From Fretibacter rubidus (GTDB lineage: Bacteria; Pseudomonadota; Alphaproteobacteria; Caulobacterales; Maricaulaceae), in contig NZ_CP163423.1 of NCBI RefSeq assembly GCF_041429785.1, forward strand, positions 744,001-808,000: a stretch of 64,000 nt of DNA, given 5' to 3'. The position numbers were made by a program, and so were the translations under genes. The notes beneath the pieces are model-generated. The model did not search any database and was not told the origin of the DNA. It was given only the letters and a program-made list of their open reading frames with translations. Positions 55,701 through 63,729 of the stretch are shown here, in pieces (position 1 is the first letter of the stretch; every line of letters begins with the position of its first letter).

Positions 55701-55753
55701 GGACTGATTATGATGGCCGTACTTTTACCTTCAGTGTTCAAAAACGCTTTTAG
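52730..55753 (+). CDS. TonB-dependent receptor
   Basis: A 1007-residue outer membrane receptor. The signal peptide ends AAFAQ. The plug shows DEIIVTGIKATTANALQTKR, ADDLGNFPDLNLGEALQRITGVQI and ISVRGLPGNFTKTTLMGQNI; the barrel ends in the aromatic VQKRF. It resembles the first receptor in family but differs clearly in sequence, so the two probably take different fragments. A GGGG site precedes ATG 52730. A strong terminator follows. No SusD-like partner is present. Confidence 0.93.
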   Translation: MKQLLSKTIKTSLLASAAATVIALAATSAAFAQDSGPNNLDAPDEIIVTGIKATTANALQTKRKADVILDGISADDLGNFPDLNLGEALQRITGVQIDREAGRRNATISVRGLPGNFTKTTLMGQNISNPNRTGSNPFGVFDSAIFNGVDVEKSFTAQSLSGGLAANVNLKLKSALDRRDGSLVLRAKADYEELPKTINPGFYASGAKHLGDEKFGVYGTVSYSKQDFRRDAINFTRYERNARNLNVAGETHLYVGDIRQFVEESIGDRLSAASGIEYQPTENLSFRLDGLFTQRNLDEATQDNIQIQPRLSASQITSVSGPELVGNFDFDQNGSNEDVFLHRVIDFEDPQVVFGNRDDESLNETYALYPQLNWENDNLKINVTGTYSKSKSNAIFNQFDTRILQTGGATSTNGASNGVTGTLDTGGSDIRDFDFDLNIPEGTLQLGGGGYAITSGTGISAIRFEDGRRHQFTVAGFAQGAERDLKAISGDVEYKFSKGPFVGVKFGGRYEDEAAEIYRFENSIIGLNINNLDNSVIVPNASLTSGQGFFGGSAPGFLEDNFFSIDRDRARELLLPLLPTDTIFPRSINGGNGRLSNFIDFVDLRNPFTEFNQALQNARNGSDARRNFAIAQTFDAQRENTELFGMVKYDFNENYDTFPVRGNFGVRYIKTDLSGLAEGQMEAGVGSYEKFLPSANIIADLTEDLVLQAAYYKTFEAFNLAEFNPTAAVISPAIPNPDAENPENRAGTLIINESNLGTDPRSSTAFDLGLAWYNRAGSIVGINFFTKEVTDIARQSTSGGNSPFCNAGFVNQVLDNPDAASEIGGGTPFIDDDGNCRLNLGAGNTPRLNLSQFTNTDPIRVNGIEFQVTQNTDFLDGFWGNFGGTFNYTYTTAESGEGFVLPRVSKNTYNLIGFYETEKFSIRLAQNYRSAYNLEAGGSFQGRERQVKARSQLDLSATYNPRKDLQFKVQAFNINNSLREEYEGFEVLSRRTDYDGRTFTFSVQKRF

Positions 55754-55775
55754 TATAAACTAAATCCCTGAACTT

Positions 55776-55801
55776 ACCCCGCCTTTTTGGCGGGGTTTTT
55801 T
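55776..55801. terminator. Rho-independent terminator after the second TonB receptor
   Basis: CCCCGCC, a short T loop, GGCGGGG and a run of six T. It overlaps the stop codon of the convergent DUF1501 gene by two bases. Confidence 0.92.
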
Positions 55802-56972
55802 ATGGGCGGTATAAGTTTTCTATCATTTTTATCGTCTGCAATCCTGGGAAGACAGTGTCTGCGACTTGCGTTTCAGAAAGACCCAGATGCTGTATGAGTG
55901 TGCTTTTGAATAAGCTCTCAAGATGGTTTTCTGGGGCTAAATCTCTTTCTTCAAGAAGGGCGCTGGGCGAGAGTCCTGGCCATCGACCTCTTATTTTTCC
56001 GCCATTGATCGATCCACCCGCAATGATCGCCAAGCCGCCTGTGCCGTGATCCGTACCGTTACTACCATTTTCAGCCGCCGTTCGGCCAAATTCAGAGACG
56101 ACCATAACGGCAGTGTCTTTCCACATCGGGCCAAGGTCATTTTTGATTAGGGCAATCGAGTCCGCCAGTTCAACAAATAGCTTATATAAGCGCCGTTCTT
56201 GCGCGTAATGTGTGTCCCATCCGCCTGCCTCTATGACCGCTATACGCGGCCCATTTTTCTCTTTTAAAATAGAGAGTGCAGCCTGTGTTGAGAACCCCAA
56301 CCGTCCATTGCCCAGCCGCATGTTTTCCATCATAGCAGAGTTGCTATTGTCCTCTTGCGCTTGGGCGAAAGCCTTGTGAAAAATTGGATCGTTATCATAA
56401 AGGGACTCTAGCCGCCTCAGGAACCCCTCATCAGCTTCGGGTAGGCGGCTATCCGACCATGTCCGAATATCGGCTTGACCTTGCATGATAAGGGGTATGG
56501 TCGGTCCCAAAGTAAGTCCAATACGATGGGGAGTGCTTCCCATTTCAAGGATGGCGCGATTAAGCCATCCTGTTTTTTGCTGATAGGGAGATGCTCCTCC
56601 GCCCTCCAACATGTTTTGTGCTTCAAAGTGCGAGCGTTGTCTATATTGCGTGCTGACGGCCGGAATGAATGTGAGTTCTTTGGCGCGGTAGAGCGCCTGA
56701 AGAGGTTTTAGAGCAGGGTGCAGCCCAAAGCTGCCATCTAGGTCCAAGACCTCTCTATTAGTTCCCGCTGCTCCTAATCCGAGTGTTGGTCTTAATCTGT
56801 GATAATCAGGATCAGCGTAGGGTGCTAATGCGTGCAGCCCGTCCATAGCGCCTTTCAGGTTGATCAGGATAAAGCGTTTCTCGGTTGGGGCGCTCGCGAA
56901 AACGGGCGACGCGATAGCGCCGCCCATCAGGCTGGCGGCTGTCAGTTTGGCAAAATGTCTTCTGCTAAGCAT
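55800..56972 (-). CDS. DUF1501 family secreted protein
   Basis: A 390-residue protein with a Tat signal (SRRHFAKLTAASLMGG). It resembles DUF1501, an alkaline-phosphatase/sulfatase-like fold (FILINLKGAMDGLHALAPYADPDYH, VIEAGGWDTHYAQERRLY, VVSEFGRTAAENGSNGTDHGTGG). Members always accompany DUF1800 proteins; the biochemical role is not established. It lies two bases downstream of the DUF1800 gene. The conserved Asp, His and Glu residues suggest a metal enzyme, and its place among sulfatases and lyases suggests a part in polymer processing; this is inference. Confidence 0.85.
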   Translation of the reverse strand: MLSRRHFAKLTAASLMGGAIASPVFASAPTEKRFILINLKGAMDGLHALAPYADPDYHRLRPTLGLGAAGTNREVLDLDGSFGLHPALKPLQALYRAKELTFIPAVSTQYRQRSHFEAQNMLEGGGASPYQQKTGWLNRAILEMGSTPHRIGLTLGPTIPLIMQGQADIRTWSDSRLPEADEGFLRRLESLYDNDPIFHKAFAQAQEDNSNSAMMENMRLGNGRLGFSTQAALSILKEKNGPRIAVIEAGGWDTHYAQERRLYKLFVELADSIALIKNDLGPMWKDTAVMVVSEFGRTAAENGSNGTDHGTGGLAIIAGGSINGGKIRGRWPGLSPSALLEERDLAPENHLESLFKSTLIQHLGLSETQVADTVFPGLQTIKMIENLYRP

Positions 56973-56974
56973 GT

Positions 56975-58339
56975 CTATCTCCGTTGAAACGCTGGGCTAG
57001 AGAAGATGAGGGCTAGGCCATCCTCCCGGCTTGGTGCGCCTTTTATCATCCTCTTTGCTTCATCTGATGCGAAAGGGCCGATTGTGTTGTCGAATATCTC
57101 AAGCGGGTTAATAGCGGCAGCGCTTTGGCGGCTAAACTCGCGCACCCATTCAATGCGGTGCATGAGAGATTCAGGCGCTATCCACGCTTTCGCTTCATCA
57201 GGCCAACCCGCAGGAGAGGGGGCATGAAAAACCTCTTGTCCCATTGATTTTAGTGCCGGGAATAATAACTGGCGCCTTGGAAGTGAAAGGGGGGCTTCAA
57301 TCTGAAGGGCACGCATCGCAGAGATAATCAGTTCCTCAGGGGTTTTGATTTTAGTGCCGCTCGTTTTCCAAGCCGATTTAAGGTCTATCAAGGCAGTTGA
57401 AACTTCTGCCAAATCGCCATTGGTTTTCCTAAACACACGTGCAATTGTTTTAATGTCCGCTTTGGCAGGATTGTCATTAATAAAGTAGCGAACGAGTTTA
57501 GTGGCGATAAAATTTGCGGTTGACGGGTGACGCGCGATTTCCCTTAGCGCTTGAACTCCTTGGCGCTTACCATTTTGGTTAAATGTTTTTCCAAGCAGTA
57601 TTTGCGGGCCAGGTTCGTGTGTTCGATTGTTAAATTGAAACTTACCTGGGGGCACTTTTTGTTGCTTCGGATTTTTCCGTTTTCTGGACACAGTCCAGCC
57701 CGTAAGAATTTTCGCAAAATTTGTGATATCAGTCTGCGTATAACCGCCTTGAGACCCCATCGTATGAAGTTCGAGAACTTCGCGGGCCAAGTTTTCGTTC
57801 AAATCCTTGCCCCGCCGCGCCCCTTGTCTAGAATTGGGTCCAATGGATGATGTGTTGTCTAGATAGATCAGCATACAGGGATGTTGCGTCACGCTTACTA
57901 GCATGTCTTCAAAGCGGCTAAAAATGAAAGGCCTTATCGCTTCATTTTCATAGGACGGAATAGCAGGCCCTATGAGACCACGGGTTCTAGACACTGTGAA
58001 ATGATTTGACCAAAACATAACGAGCCGTTCTGCGAAGGGCCGTTCCGTTTGCACTTGGTTTGTGAGCCGCGCACGGAGGGATTGATTAAAGCCTCTCCGT
58101 CTGATTTTTCCAGCAGCTTTTTTTGCGTCTATATTTTTTAGGCGGCGGTTTTCGTAAGCCTCATTGAGTAATATTTCGCTACTTGGCTGAGCCATAAAAA
58201 TATTGGGAATAGCGTATTCTGTATTTATTTGGTCGTGGAGCCATTGTCTTGGGTTCGATCTGGCATGTGTGATGTCATTTTGCGACGCGCCCAACCCAAA
58301 ACGGTTGGTAGCAATAAGAGTTTCTTTTGAGGGTATCAC
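56975..58339 (-). CDS. DUF1800 family protein
   Basis: A 454-residue helical protein of the DUF1800 family, recognised by NRFGLGASQNDI, RLVMFWSNHFTVS, DLNENLAREVLELHTMGSQGGYTQTDITNFAKILTGWTV and the SPAGWPDEAKAWIAP region. It is the usual partner of DUF1501. No clear signal peptide is seen, which is common in this family. Function unknown. The pair forms its own minus-strand operon, divergent from the Tat sulfatase gene, with motif F between them. Confidence 0.88.
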   Translation of the reverse strand: MIPSKETLIATNRFGLGASQNDITHARSNPRQWLHDQINTEYAIPNIFMAQPSSEILLNEAYENRRLKNIDAKKAAGKIRRRGFNQSLRARLTNQVQTERPFAERLVMFWSNHFTVSRTRGLIGPAIPSYENEAIRPFIFSRFEDMLVSVTQHPCMLIYLDNTSSIGPNSRQGARRGKDLNENLAREVLELHTMGSQGGYTQTDITNFAKILTGWTVSRKRKNPKQQKVPPGKFQFNNRTHEPGPQILLGKTFNQNGKRQGVQALREIARHPSTANFIATKLVRYFINDNPAKADIKTIARVFRKTNGDLAEVSTALIDLKSAWKTSGTKIKTPEELIISAMRALQIEAPLSLPRRQLLFPALKSMGQEVFHAPSPAGWPDEAKAWIAPESLMHRIEWVREFSRQSAAAINPLEIFDNTIGPFASDEAKRMIKGAPSREDGLALIFSSPAFQRR

Positions 58340-58461
58340 TCTTTTCTCCTTGGCTCTAATGGTACTAACGCTTCAGGCACTAAAATCCTTCGCCGAATAA
58401 GGTATCGTCACAGATTATCTTGGTTTTATGCTTTATCATACGATTAAACGCGCTTAAAAAT

Positions 58462-58487
58462 AATCATAATTGCGCTAAAATGGGCAG
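58462..58487 (+). promoter_or_regulatory. Shared locus motif, copy F
   Basis: AATCAT-AATTG-CGC-TAAAA-TGG-GCAG. The AATCAT block is exact, the rest is weaker. It lies 28 bases before the sulfatase start at 58516 and about 120 bases before the divergent DUF1800 gene. Confidence 0.5.
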
Positions 58488-58515
58488 TGCAGGACATTGA
58501 GTGAGGGGGATTGAG

Positions 58516-59979
58516 ATGGCGAATACTACAAGGAACCGCCGTAAATTTGATCGCCGCGCCATATTAAAAGGAACGGGGGCGGTTGGCCTTGCTTCGCTCC
58601 TGCAGGCTTGCTCTGGTTCGACTGCGGCCCCAATGTCATCCAATCCAATTCGGCCAAATTTTCTATTCCTAGCCATAGACGATTTGAACGATTGGATCGG
58701 GGCATTGGACACCAATGCGAATGTTAAGACACCGCATATTGATGCGCTTTCTGGACGCGGCATGCTATTTGCGAATGCTCATGCGCAAGCGCCGATATGT
58801 GGGCCGTCGCGGGCCAGTCTGATGAGCGGTTTATATCCTCATCAAACTGGTATGTACGGACAAATAAGCGATGATAAATTAAGAGCAGCCGTAAACGCTG
58901 TGGGCCCGACACCCTTTCTAACAGAGTCCTTGAAAAACAATGGTTATTACACGGCCGGTCGCGGGAAAATCTTCCACAAGAGCGCCCCAAAGGGGACGTT
59001 TGATGAATATTACCGCGAGGGTGACTTTGGGCCAAAACCGCCCAGCCGCATGAAATGGGAGAGTAACCGTACGCATACCGACTGGGGCCCGTTCCCAGAA
59101 ACGGACGAGGGGATGCTCGATTTTCAAACTGCGACTTGGGGCGCAGAATGGCTTAGCAAAACCCATGAAGATCCGTTTTTTCTTGGACTGGGTATGATCC
59201 GTCCCCATGCACCTTGGCACGCCCCGCAAAAGTGGTTTGATATGTATCCGCTTGAGGACATTGTTCTCCCGCCATGGCTGGAAACGGATATGGCAGATAT
59301 TCCGCAAAGCGGAGTTGCGCTGACCGATGTCCCGCAGATGCCGACCATAGAATGGGCGATTGAAAACGATGAATGGCGCCCGATTTTGCAGGCTTATCTT
59401 GCGAGCGTCAGTTTTATGGACCACTGTATTGGTATTGCGCTGGATGCGCTCCAGGCCTCTGCATATGCCGACAACACTTATATAATTTTGTTTTCTGACA
59501 ATGGATATCACCTTGGCGAGAAAAGCCGATTTGCAAAGATGTCACTTTGGGAGCGTTCTACGCGGGTGCCGCTCATTATCGCGGGGCCTGATGTAAAGGT
59601 TGGTAAAACCAATGTGCCCGTTGGTCTTATTGATCTCTATCCAACAGTTCTTGATATAGCAGGCATGCCAGAAAACCCGTATAATTCAGGGCAGTCGTTA
59701 ATGCCTTTTTTAAATGGCCATGGAGAGACTCGACGACCTATAACATCCGTCTACGGAAAGGATAATTTCGCCGTAATGGATGAAAATTACCGCTATATCC
59801 GTTATGCAAGCGGTGATGAGGAACTTTATAATCGAGCTGCGGATCCGAATGAATGGGAAAATATTGCGGATAACCCAAAATACGCCGAGGCAAAGGCGAG
59901 GCTAGCGGCAGAGATTCCTATAAAAACCAGTGCCTCTATTCAGGTCGGTCCCAATGCCTCCAAAATCAAAAAACAGTGA
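58516..59979 (+). CDS. Sulfatase (S1, iduronate-2-sulfatase-like), Tat lipoprotein signal
   Basis: A 487-residue sulfatase. The N-terminus has RRKFDRRAILKG (Tat) and lipobox LLQAC. FLAIDDLNDWIG carries the Asp pair; CGPSR with Cys95 is the formylglycine site. GMIRPHAPWHAPQKWF and LFSDNGYHLGEKSRFAKMSLWE match the iduronate-2-sulfatase-like subgroup (S1_7 type). On an ulvan reading the target could be a 2-sulfated or 3-sulfated residue; it cannot be told from sequence. AGGGGG lies six bases before ATG 58516; an upstream GTG at 58501 is less likely. Confidence 0.9.
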   Translation: MANTTRNRRKFDRRAILKGTGAVGLASLLQACSGSTAAPMSSNPIRPNFLFLAIDDLNDWIGALDTNANVKTPHIDALSGRGMLFANAHAQAPICGPSRASLMSGLYPHQTGMYGQISDDKLRAAVNAVGPTPFLTESLKNNGYYTAGRGKIFHKSAPKGTFDEYYREGDFGPKPPSRMKWESNRTHTDWGPFPETDEGMLDFQTATWGAEWLSKTHEDPFFLGLGMIRPHAPWHAPQKWFDMYPLEDIVLPPWLETDMADIPQSGVALTDVPQMPTIEWAIENDEWRPILQAYLASVSFMDHCIGIALDALQASAYADNTYIILFSDNGYHLGEKSRFAKMSLWERSTRVPLIIAGPDVKVGKTNVPVGLIDLYPTVLDIAGMPENPYNSGQSLMPFLNGHGETRRPITSVYGKDNFAVMDENYRYIRYASGDEELYNRAADPNEWENIADNPKYAEAKARLAAEIPIKTSASIQVGPNASKIKKQ

Positions 59980-60004
59980 GGCAAAATTCCAATACAAAAT
60001 GGTT

Positions 60005-61405
60005 TTAATTTAGAAACTCGCTTTCCCAGCGCCTCGCATAACTTGCCAAGTTATCAGAAGGATAGGGGGGCACTATGGGATCAAGGGTGTTTTGCTTTGG
60101 AGACTCCCACTGAGTCAGTAGAAAGCATCCCTTTGTCACGCCATTACCGCCGTTTTGCGTTCTGACTGTTCTGTTTGGATTGAGCGCCGCAAGAAGTCTG
60201 CAAAGCACCTCGTTTTGCGCGAAGCTTCCCTCTATTAAAACATCTTGTATAGAGGATGGGTTCAGCCTCTTCAAAATGTCATTGATCATCAAGGCTGAAT
60301 ATAACGTTGCGGCAGCTTTCCCGTTAATAGGGCGCGTTTCATTTTCGAAAACTACGTGTCCTTTAGCATTTGGATAAGGGCCTGTGCCGCTGCAAAATGA
60401 TGGCATGATAAATGTGTTGGAGGTCATGATTGCTTCAACATCAACGTCAGTGAATGTCGTCGCAATGTCTGTATTTAGTCGCTCGCAGATCAGGCCAAAC
60501 TCCCTGCCACCCATATAACGTGCAGTCGCCAAAGCGGAGCCCTCCGCGTCTATATTGACTAACATATCTTGCCTGGACTCTAGCGTGGCGCAATCAGATT
60601 GAGCGTCCATAATGACTGACCATGTGCCGGTGGACACAACAGTTGGTCTGTCCTGCTTGGGGAGTTTTAAAATCGGAAGGTAGCCTGCATTGCTATCATG
60701 GACACCTGGATAAACTTCGCAATTGCTGGGTAGGCCGACGTGCCTTGCAATATCACCTTTAACGGTTCCGATGGGGGTCCAAGCGTTTGTTAAAGGCGGC
60801 AGCGCATGGTCTAACCCCAGTTTCTTGAGAAGCGATGATGGCGTGTTTGTCTTTATGTTCCAAAGATCAGTGTGACATCCAAGTGATGTGATTTCTGTAG
60901 AAAGTCGACCTGTTAGTCGCCACGCCCAATATTGCGGATACATCAGTAATTTGGCATTCTTCTTGGCCTCATCCGAGAGCAACTGGGTTTGCCAATGAAG
61001 TTGTCTGCCTAAGTTCAAACCGTTTGGAAACTCTGGACTGCCCGTTTCTTCGAATAGCGGCCGGATGGACGCGTAATCGGGAAGAGTGCTAGGGTAAGCC
61101 TCATACTCATAATCCATAATTGGGAGAAGCAATGTGCCTGTCTCTGGATTTATGAGGGCCGCCGCGGCGCCGTGGGTGGCGATACTTATCGCGCTTATAT
61201 GGAAACGCGGCGTCAGCGTCGTGAGTTCATTTAGAAGCCATGTCCATATAACATCTACATCATAGCTATCGTAGAAATCAGATTGCGTAATTTTGTTAGA
61301 TATTCGGTTTTGATAAAGTTCCGTACCAGTCTGGCTGAGCAGAGTGACTTTGACATGCGTCTTGCCGATATCGAAAACTAAAACTACATCTTGATTAGGG
61401 GGCAT
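60005..61405 (-). CDS. FGGY-family sugar kinase, rhamnulokinase-like
   Basis: A 466-residue FGGY kinase. VLVFDIGKTHVKVTLL is the first phosphate-binding strand, STGTWSVIMD the second, and GVHDSNAGYLP carries the catalytic Asp. It should phosphorylate L-rhamnulose to rhamnulose 1-phosphate; L-fuculose is the alternative. The context of rhaM, rhaD and rhaI favours rhamnulose, as with the RhaK kinases of alphaproteobacteria. It is divergent from rhaD with motif G in between. AAGG lies eight bases before ATG 61405. Confidence 0.82.
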   Translation of the reverse strand: MPPNQDVVLVFDIGKTHVKVTLLSQTGTELYQNRISNKITQSDFYDSYDVDVIWTWLLNELTTLTPRFHISAISIATHGAAAALINPETGTLLLPIMDYEYEAYPSTLPDYASIRPLFEETGSPEFPNGLNLGRQLHWQTQLLSDEAKKNAKLLMYPQYWAWRLTGRLSTEITSLGCHTDLWNIKTNTPSSLLKKLGLDHALPPLTNAWTPIGTVKGDIARHVGLPSNCEVYPGVHDSNAGYLPILKLPKQDRPTVVSTGTWSVIMDAQSDCATLESRQDMLVNIDAEGSALATARYMGGREFGLICERLNTDIATTFTDVDVEAIMTSNTFIMPSFCSGTGPYPNAKGHVVFENETRPINGKAAATLYSALMINDILKRLNPSSIQDVLIEGSFAQNEVLCRLLAALNPNRTVRTQNGGNGVTKGCFLLTQWESPKQNTLDPIVPPYPSDNLASYARRWESEFLN

Positions 61406-61472
61406 GCTGCGAGCCTTTTTCAGAGCAAAGAGGAGTTTAACGGCGCTCCATTGAAAGAGTAGATTAGCAAAA

Positions 61473-61498
61473 ATGATTACTTTTGCAATAAAATGATT
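61473..61498 (-). promoter_or_regulatory. Shared locus motif, copy G
   Basis: On the minus strand: AATCAT-TTTAT-TGC-AAAAG-TAA-TCAT. Two further TCATTTT/AATCATTTT-like units flank it. It lies between the divergent kinase and rhaD genes, 67 and 95 bases from their starts. Confidence 0.6.
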
Positions 61499-61593
61499 GA
61501 AAATGAGCGAGATGCTGTTTAGTTAGAATAATCGACATGATAGATATGATTATTTTTATCTTGTAACAATGCTGAAAATGGATGGGAAGACTT

Positions 61594-63693
61594 ATGTCCG
61601 CGAAACTAAAAAATCTGTGGAACGACAAATTGGCCAAGCGGATGAGCGGCCCTGAAAAATTACTATACCGTTCGAACTTACTGGGATCCGATTTACGGAT
61701 TACAAATTTCGGGGGTGGGAACACATCTTCAAAACTCCGTCAAAAGGATTTGCTGACTGGAAAAATGGCAGACGTTATGTGGGTAAAGGGATCTGGCGGA
61801 GATCTGGGGTCTATTAAGCTTGATGGCTTTTCTACGCTATATCTCGATAAACTTCATGCCCTTGAAGGATTATATCGCGGCCTTGAACATGAGGACGAAA
61901 TGGTCGGTTATCTGCCCCACTGCACCTTCAATCTGAACCCGCGTGCCGCCTCTATTGATACGCCGCTGCATTCATTTATTCCGCATAAACATGTCGACCA
62001 CATGCATCCTGATTCGGTCATTGCAATTGCATGTACGAAGAATTCCAAAGCGCTTACTAAAAAAGTCTTTAACGGGCGCTTGGGGTGGCTACCGTGGCAG
62101 CGACCAGGTTTTGATTTGGGGCTGAAGCTAGGCGCAATGGCAAGAGCTAATCCAGAGATGGAGGGCATTGTCCTTGAAGGTCACGGCCTATTCAGTTGGG
62201 GTGATACCTCCAAGGGGTGCTATCTTAAAACGCTTGAAATTATTCAATTGGCAGCTGACTGGTTAGAGGAAAATAATAAAAAGGCCGCCTTTGGTGGTGT
62301 GAAATATCAGAAATCACTGTCGCCATCTTTACGCCGCGAGGTAGCGGCCGCCTTGATGCCTGTTATCCGTGGTAAAATTACGGGTGATCAAATGAAAATT
62401 GGGCACTTCAACGACTCGAAGGAAATTTTGCAATTCGTCAATTCGAAAAACCTAAAGCCACTAGCGGCCTTGGGCACGTCTTGCCCAGACCATTTCCTTC
62501 GCACGAAAATCCGGCCTTTGGTCGTCAATTTTAAGCCCACAGCCAAAGACCGCGGGGCCGAAATTGAAAAAGTTATTTCCGGTCTAGGCGACCAATTAGA
62601 AGCGTATCGTGAGGACTACCGAGGCTACTATGAGCGTTCAAAGCGCAGCAATAGTCCGGCGATAAGAGATCCTAACGCAATCGTATATCTAATACCTGGC
62701 GTTGGAATGATGACGTTCGCAAAGAATAAGGCGACGGCGAGGATTGCTGGAGAGTTCTACGTGAACGCGATCAATGTGATGCGCGAAGCTAATGGCGTTG
62801 ATAAATATATCGGATTGCCTGAACAAGAGGCCTTTGACATCGAATACTGGTTGTTGGAAGAGGCAAAACTTCAGCGCCAACCCAAACCCAAATCGCTTGC
62901 GGGGCGCATTGCATTTGTCACAGGCGGTGCTGGGGGAATAGGCTCCGAGACTGCACGAAGGCTTCTTAGTGAAGGCGCTTGCGTTATGCTCGCGGATATT
63001 GACGCAAAGTCCTTAGATGCGAAATCAAAAGAGCTGTCAGATGAATTCACCGCTGATGTCGTGAGAACAACGCTTTGCAATGTGACGGATGAAAAAAGTG
63101 TCACGGAGGCGATAGAAGCATGTTCAGCCGAATTTGGCGGTATGGATATACTCGTTTCAAATGCAGGTATAGCAAGCTCTGCGCCACTTGAAGACACTAC
63201 GTTGAAGCTATGGAACCGGACAATGGACATCCTGTCAACAGGATATTTCTTGGTCTCGCGTGAAGGTTTTAAAGTGATGAAGGCGCAAAATATTGGCGGC
63301 AGTATTGTGTTCGTCGCTAGTAAAAACGGACTGGTCGCGTCAACAGGGGCGTCCGCTTATTGCACTGCAAAAGGGGCCGAGGTTCAACTGTCTCGCGCGG
63401 TTGCTCTTGAGGGCGCGCCTCTAGGTATTCGCTGTAACGTCGTGAACCCTGATGCTGTTTTGAAAGGGTCTAAAATCTGGAATAGCGGGTGGAAGAAGGA
63501 ACGTGCGGATGCCTATAAAATGTCCGAGCTGGAACTTGAGGATATGTATCGACAGCGAAGTCTTCTGAAACGATCTGTATTCCCTGAAGATATCGCCGAA
63601 GCGATTTATTTCTTTGCCTCTGATGTATCTTCCAAGTCCACTGGTAATATCATAAACGTCGATGCTGGGCACGCCCCGTCATTTACGCGATAG
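61594..63693 (+). CDS. rhaD: Bifunctional rhamnulose-1-phosphate aldolase / lactaldehyde dehydrogenase
   Basis: A 699-residue fusion. Residues 1 to about 430 are a class II aldolase that splits rhamnulose 1-phosphate into dihydroxyacetone phosphate and L-lactaldehyde (TNFGGGNTSSKL, SFIPHKHVDHMHPDS with the metal His residues, EGHGLFSWGD). From about 435 on is a short-chain dehydrogenase (FVTGGAGGIGSETARRL, SNAGIASSAP, YCTAK) thought to oxidise lactaldehyde. This fusion is the known rhamnose enzyme of alphaproteobacteria and some other bacteria. ATG 61594 is preferred over 61582 on ribosome site and family length. It is followed by rhaI in 36 bases. Confidence 0.94.
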   Translation: MSAKLKNLWNDKLAKRMSGPEKLLYRSNLLGSDLRITNFGGGNTSSKLRQKDLLTGKMADVMWVKGSGGDLGSIKLDGFSTLYLDKLHALEGLYRGLEHEDEMVGYLPHCTFNLNPRAASIDTPLHSFIPHKHVDHMHPDSVIAIACTKNSKALTKKVFNGRLGWLPWQRPGFDLGLKLGAMARANPEMEGIVLEGHGLFSWGDTSKGCYLKTLEIIQLAADWLEENNKKAAFGGVKYQKSLSPSLRREVAAALMPVIRGKITGDQMKIGHFNDSKEILQFVNSKNLKPLAALGTSCPDHFLRTKIRPLVVNFKPTAKDRGAEIEKVISGLGDQLEAYREDYRGYYERSKRSNSPAIRDPNAIVYLIPGVGMMTFAKNKATARIAGEFYVNAINVMREANGVDKYIGLPEQEAFDIEYWLLEEAKLQRQPKPKSLAGRIAFVTGGAGGIGSETARRLLSEGACVMLADIDAKSLDAKSKELSDEFTADVVRTTLCNVTDEKSVTEAIEACSAEFGGMDILVSNAGIASSAPLEDTTLKLWNRTMDILSTGYFLVSREGFKVMKAQNIGGSIVFVASKNGLVASTGASAYCTAKGAEVQLSRAVALEGAPLGIRCNVVNPDAVLKGSKIWNSGWKKERADAYKMSELELEDMYRQRSLLKRSVFPEDIAEAIYFFASDVSSKSTGNIINVDAGHAPSFTR

Positions 63694-63729
63694 GCGAACG
63701 CGTGATAAATAGAATTAGAAAGCGGAACG

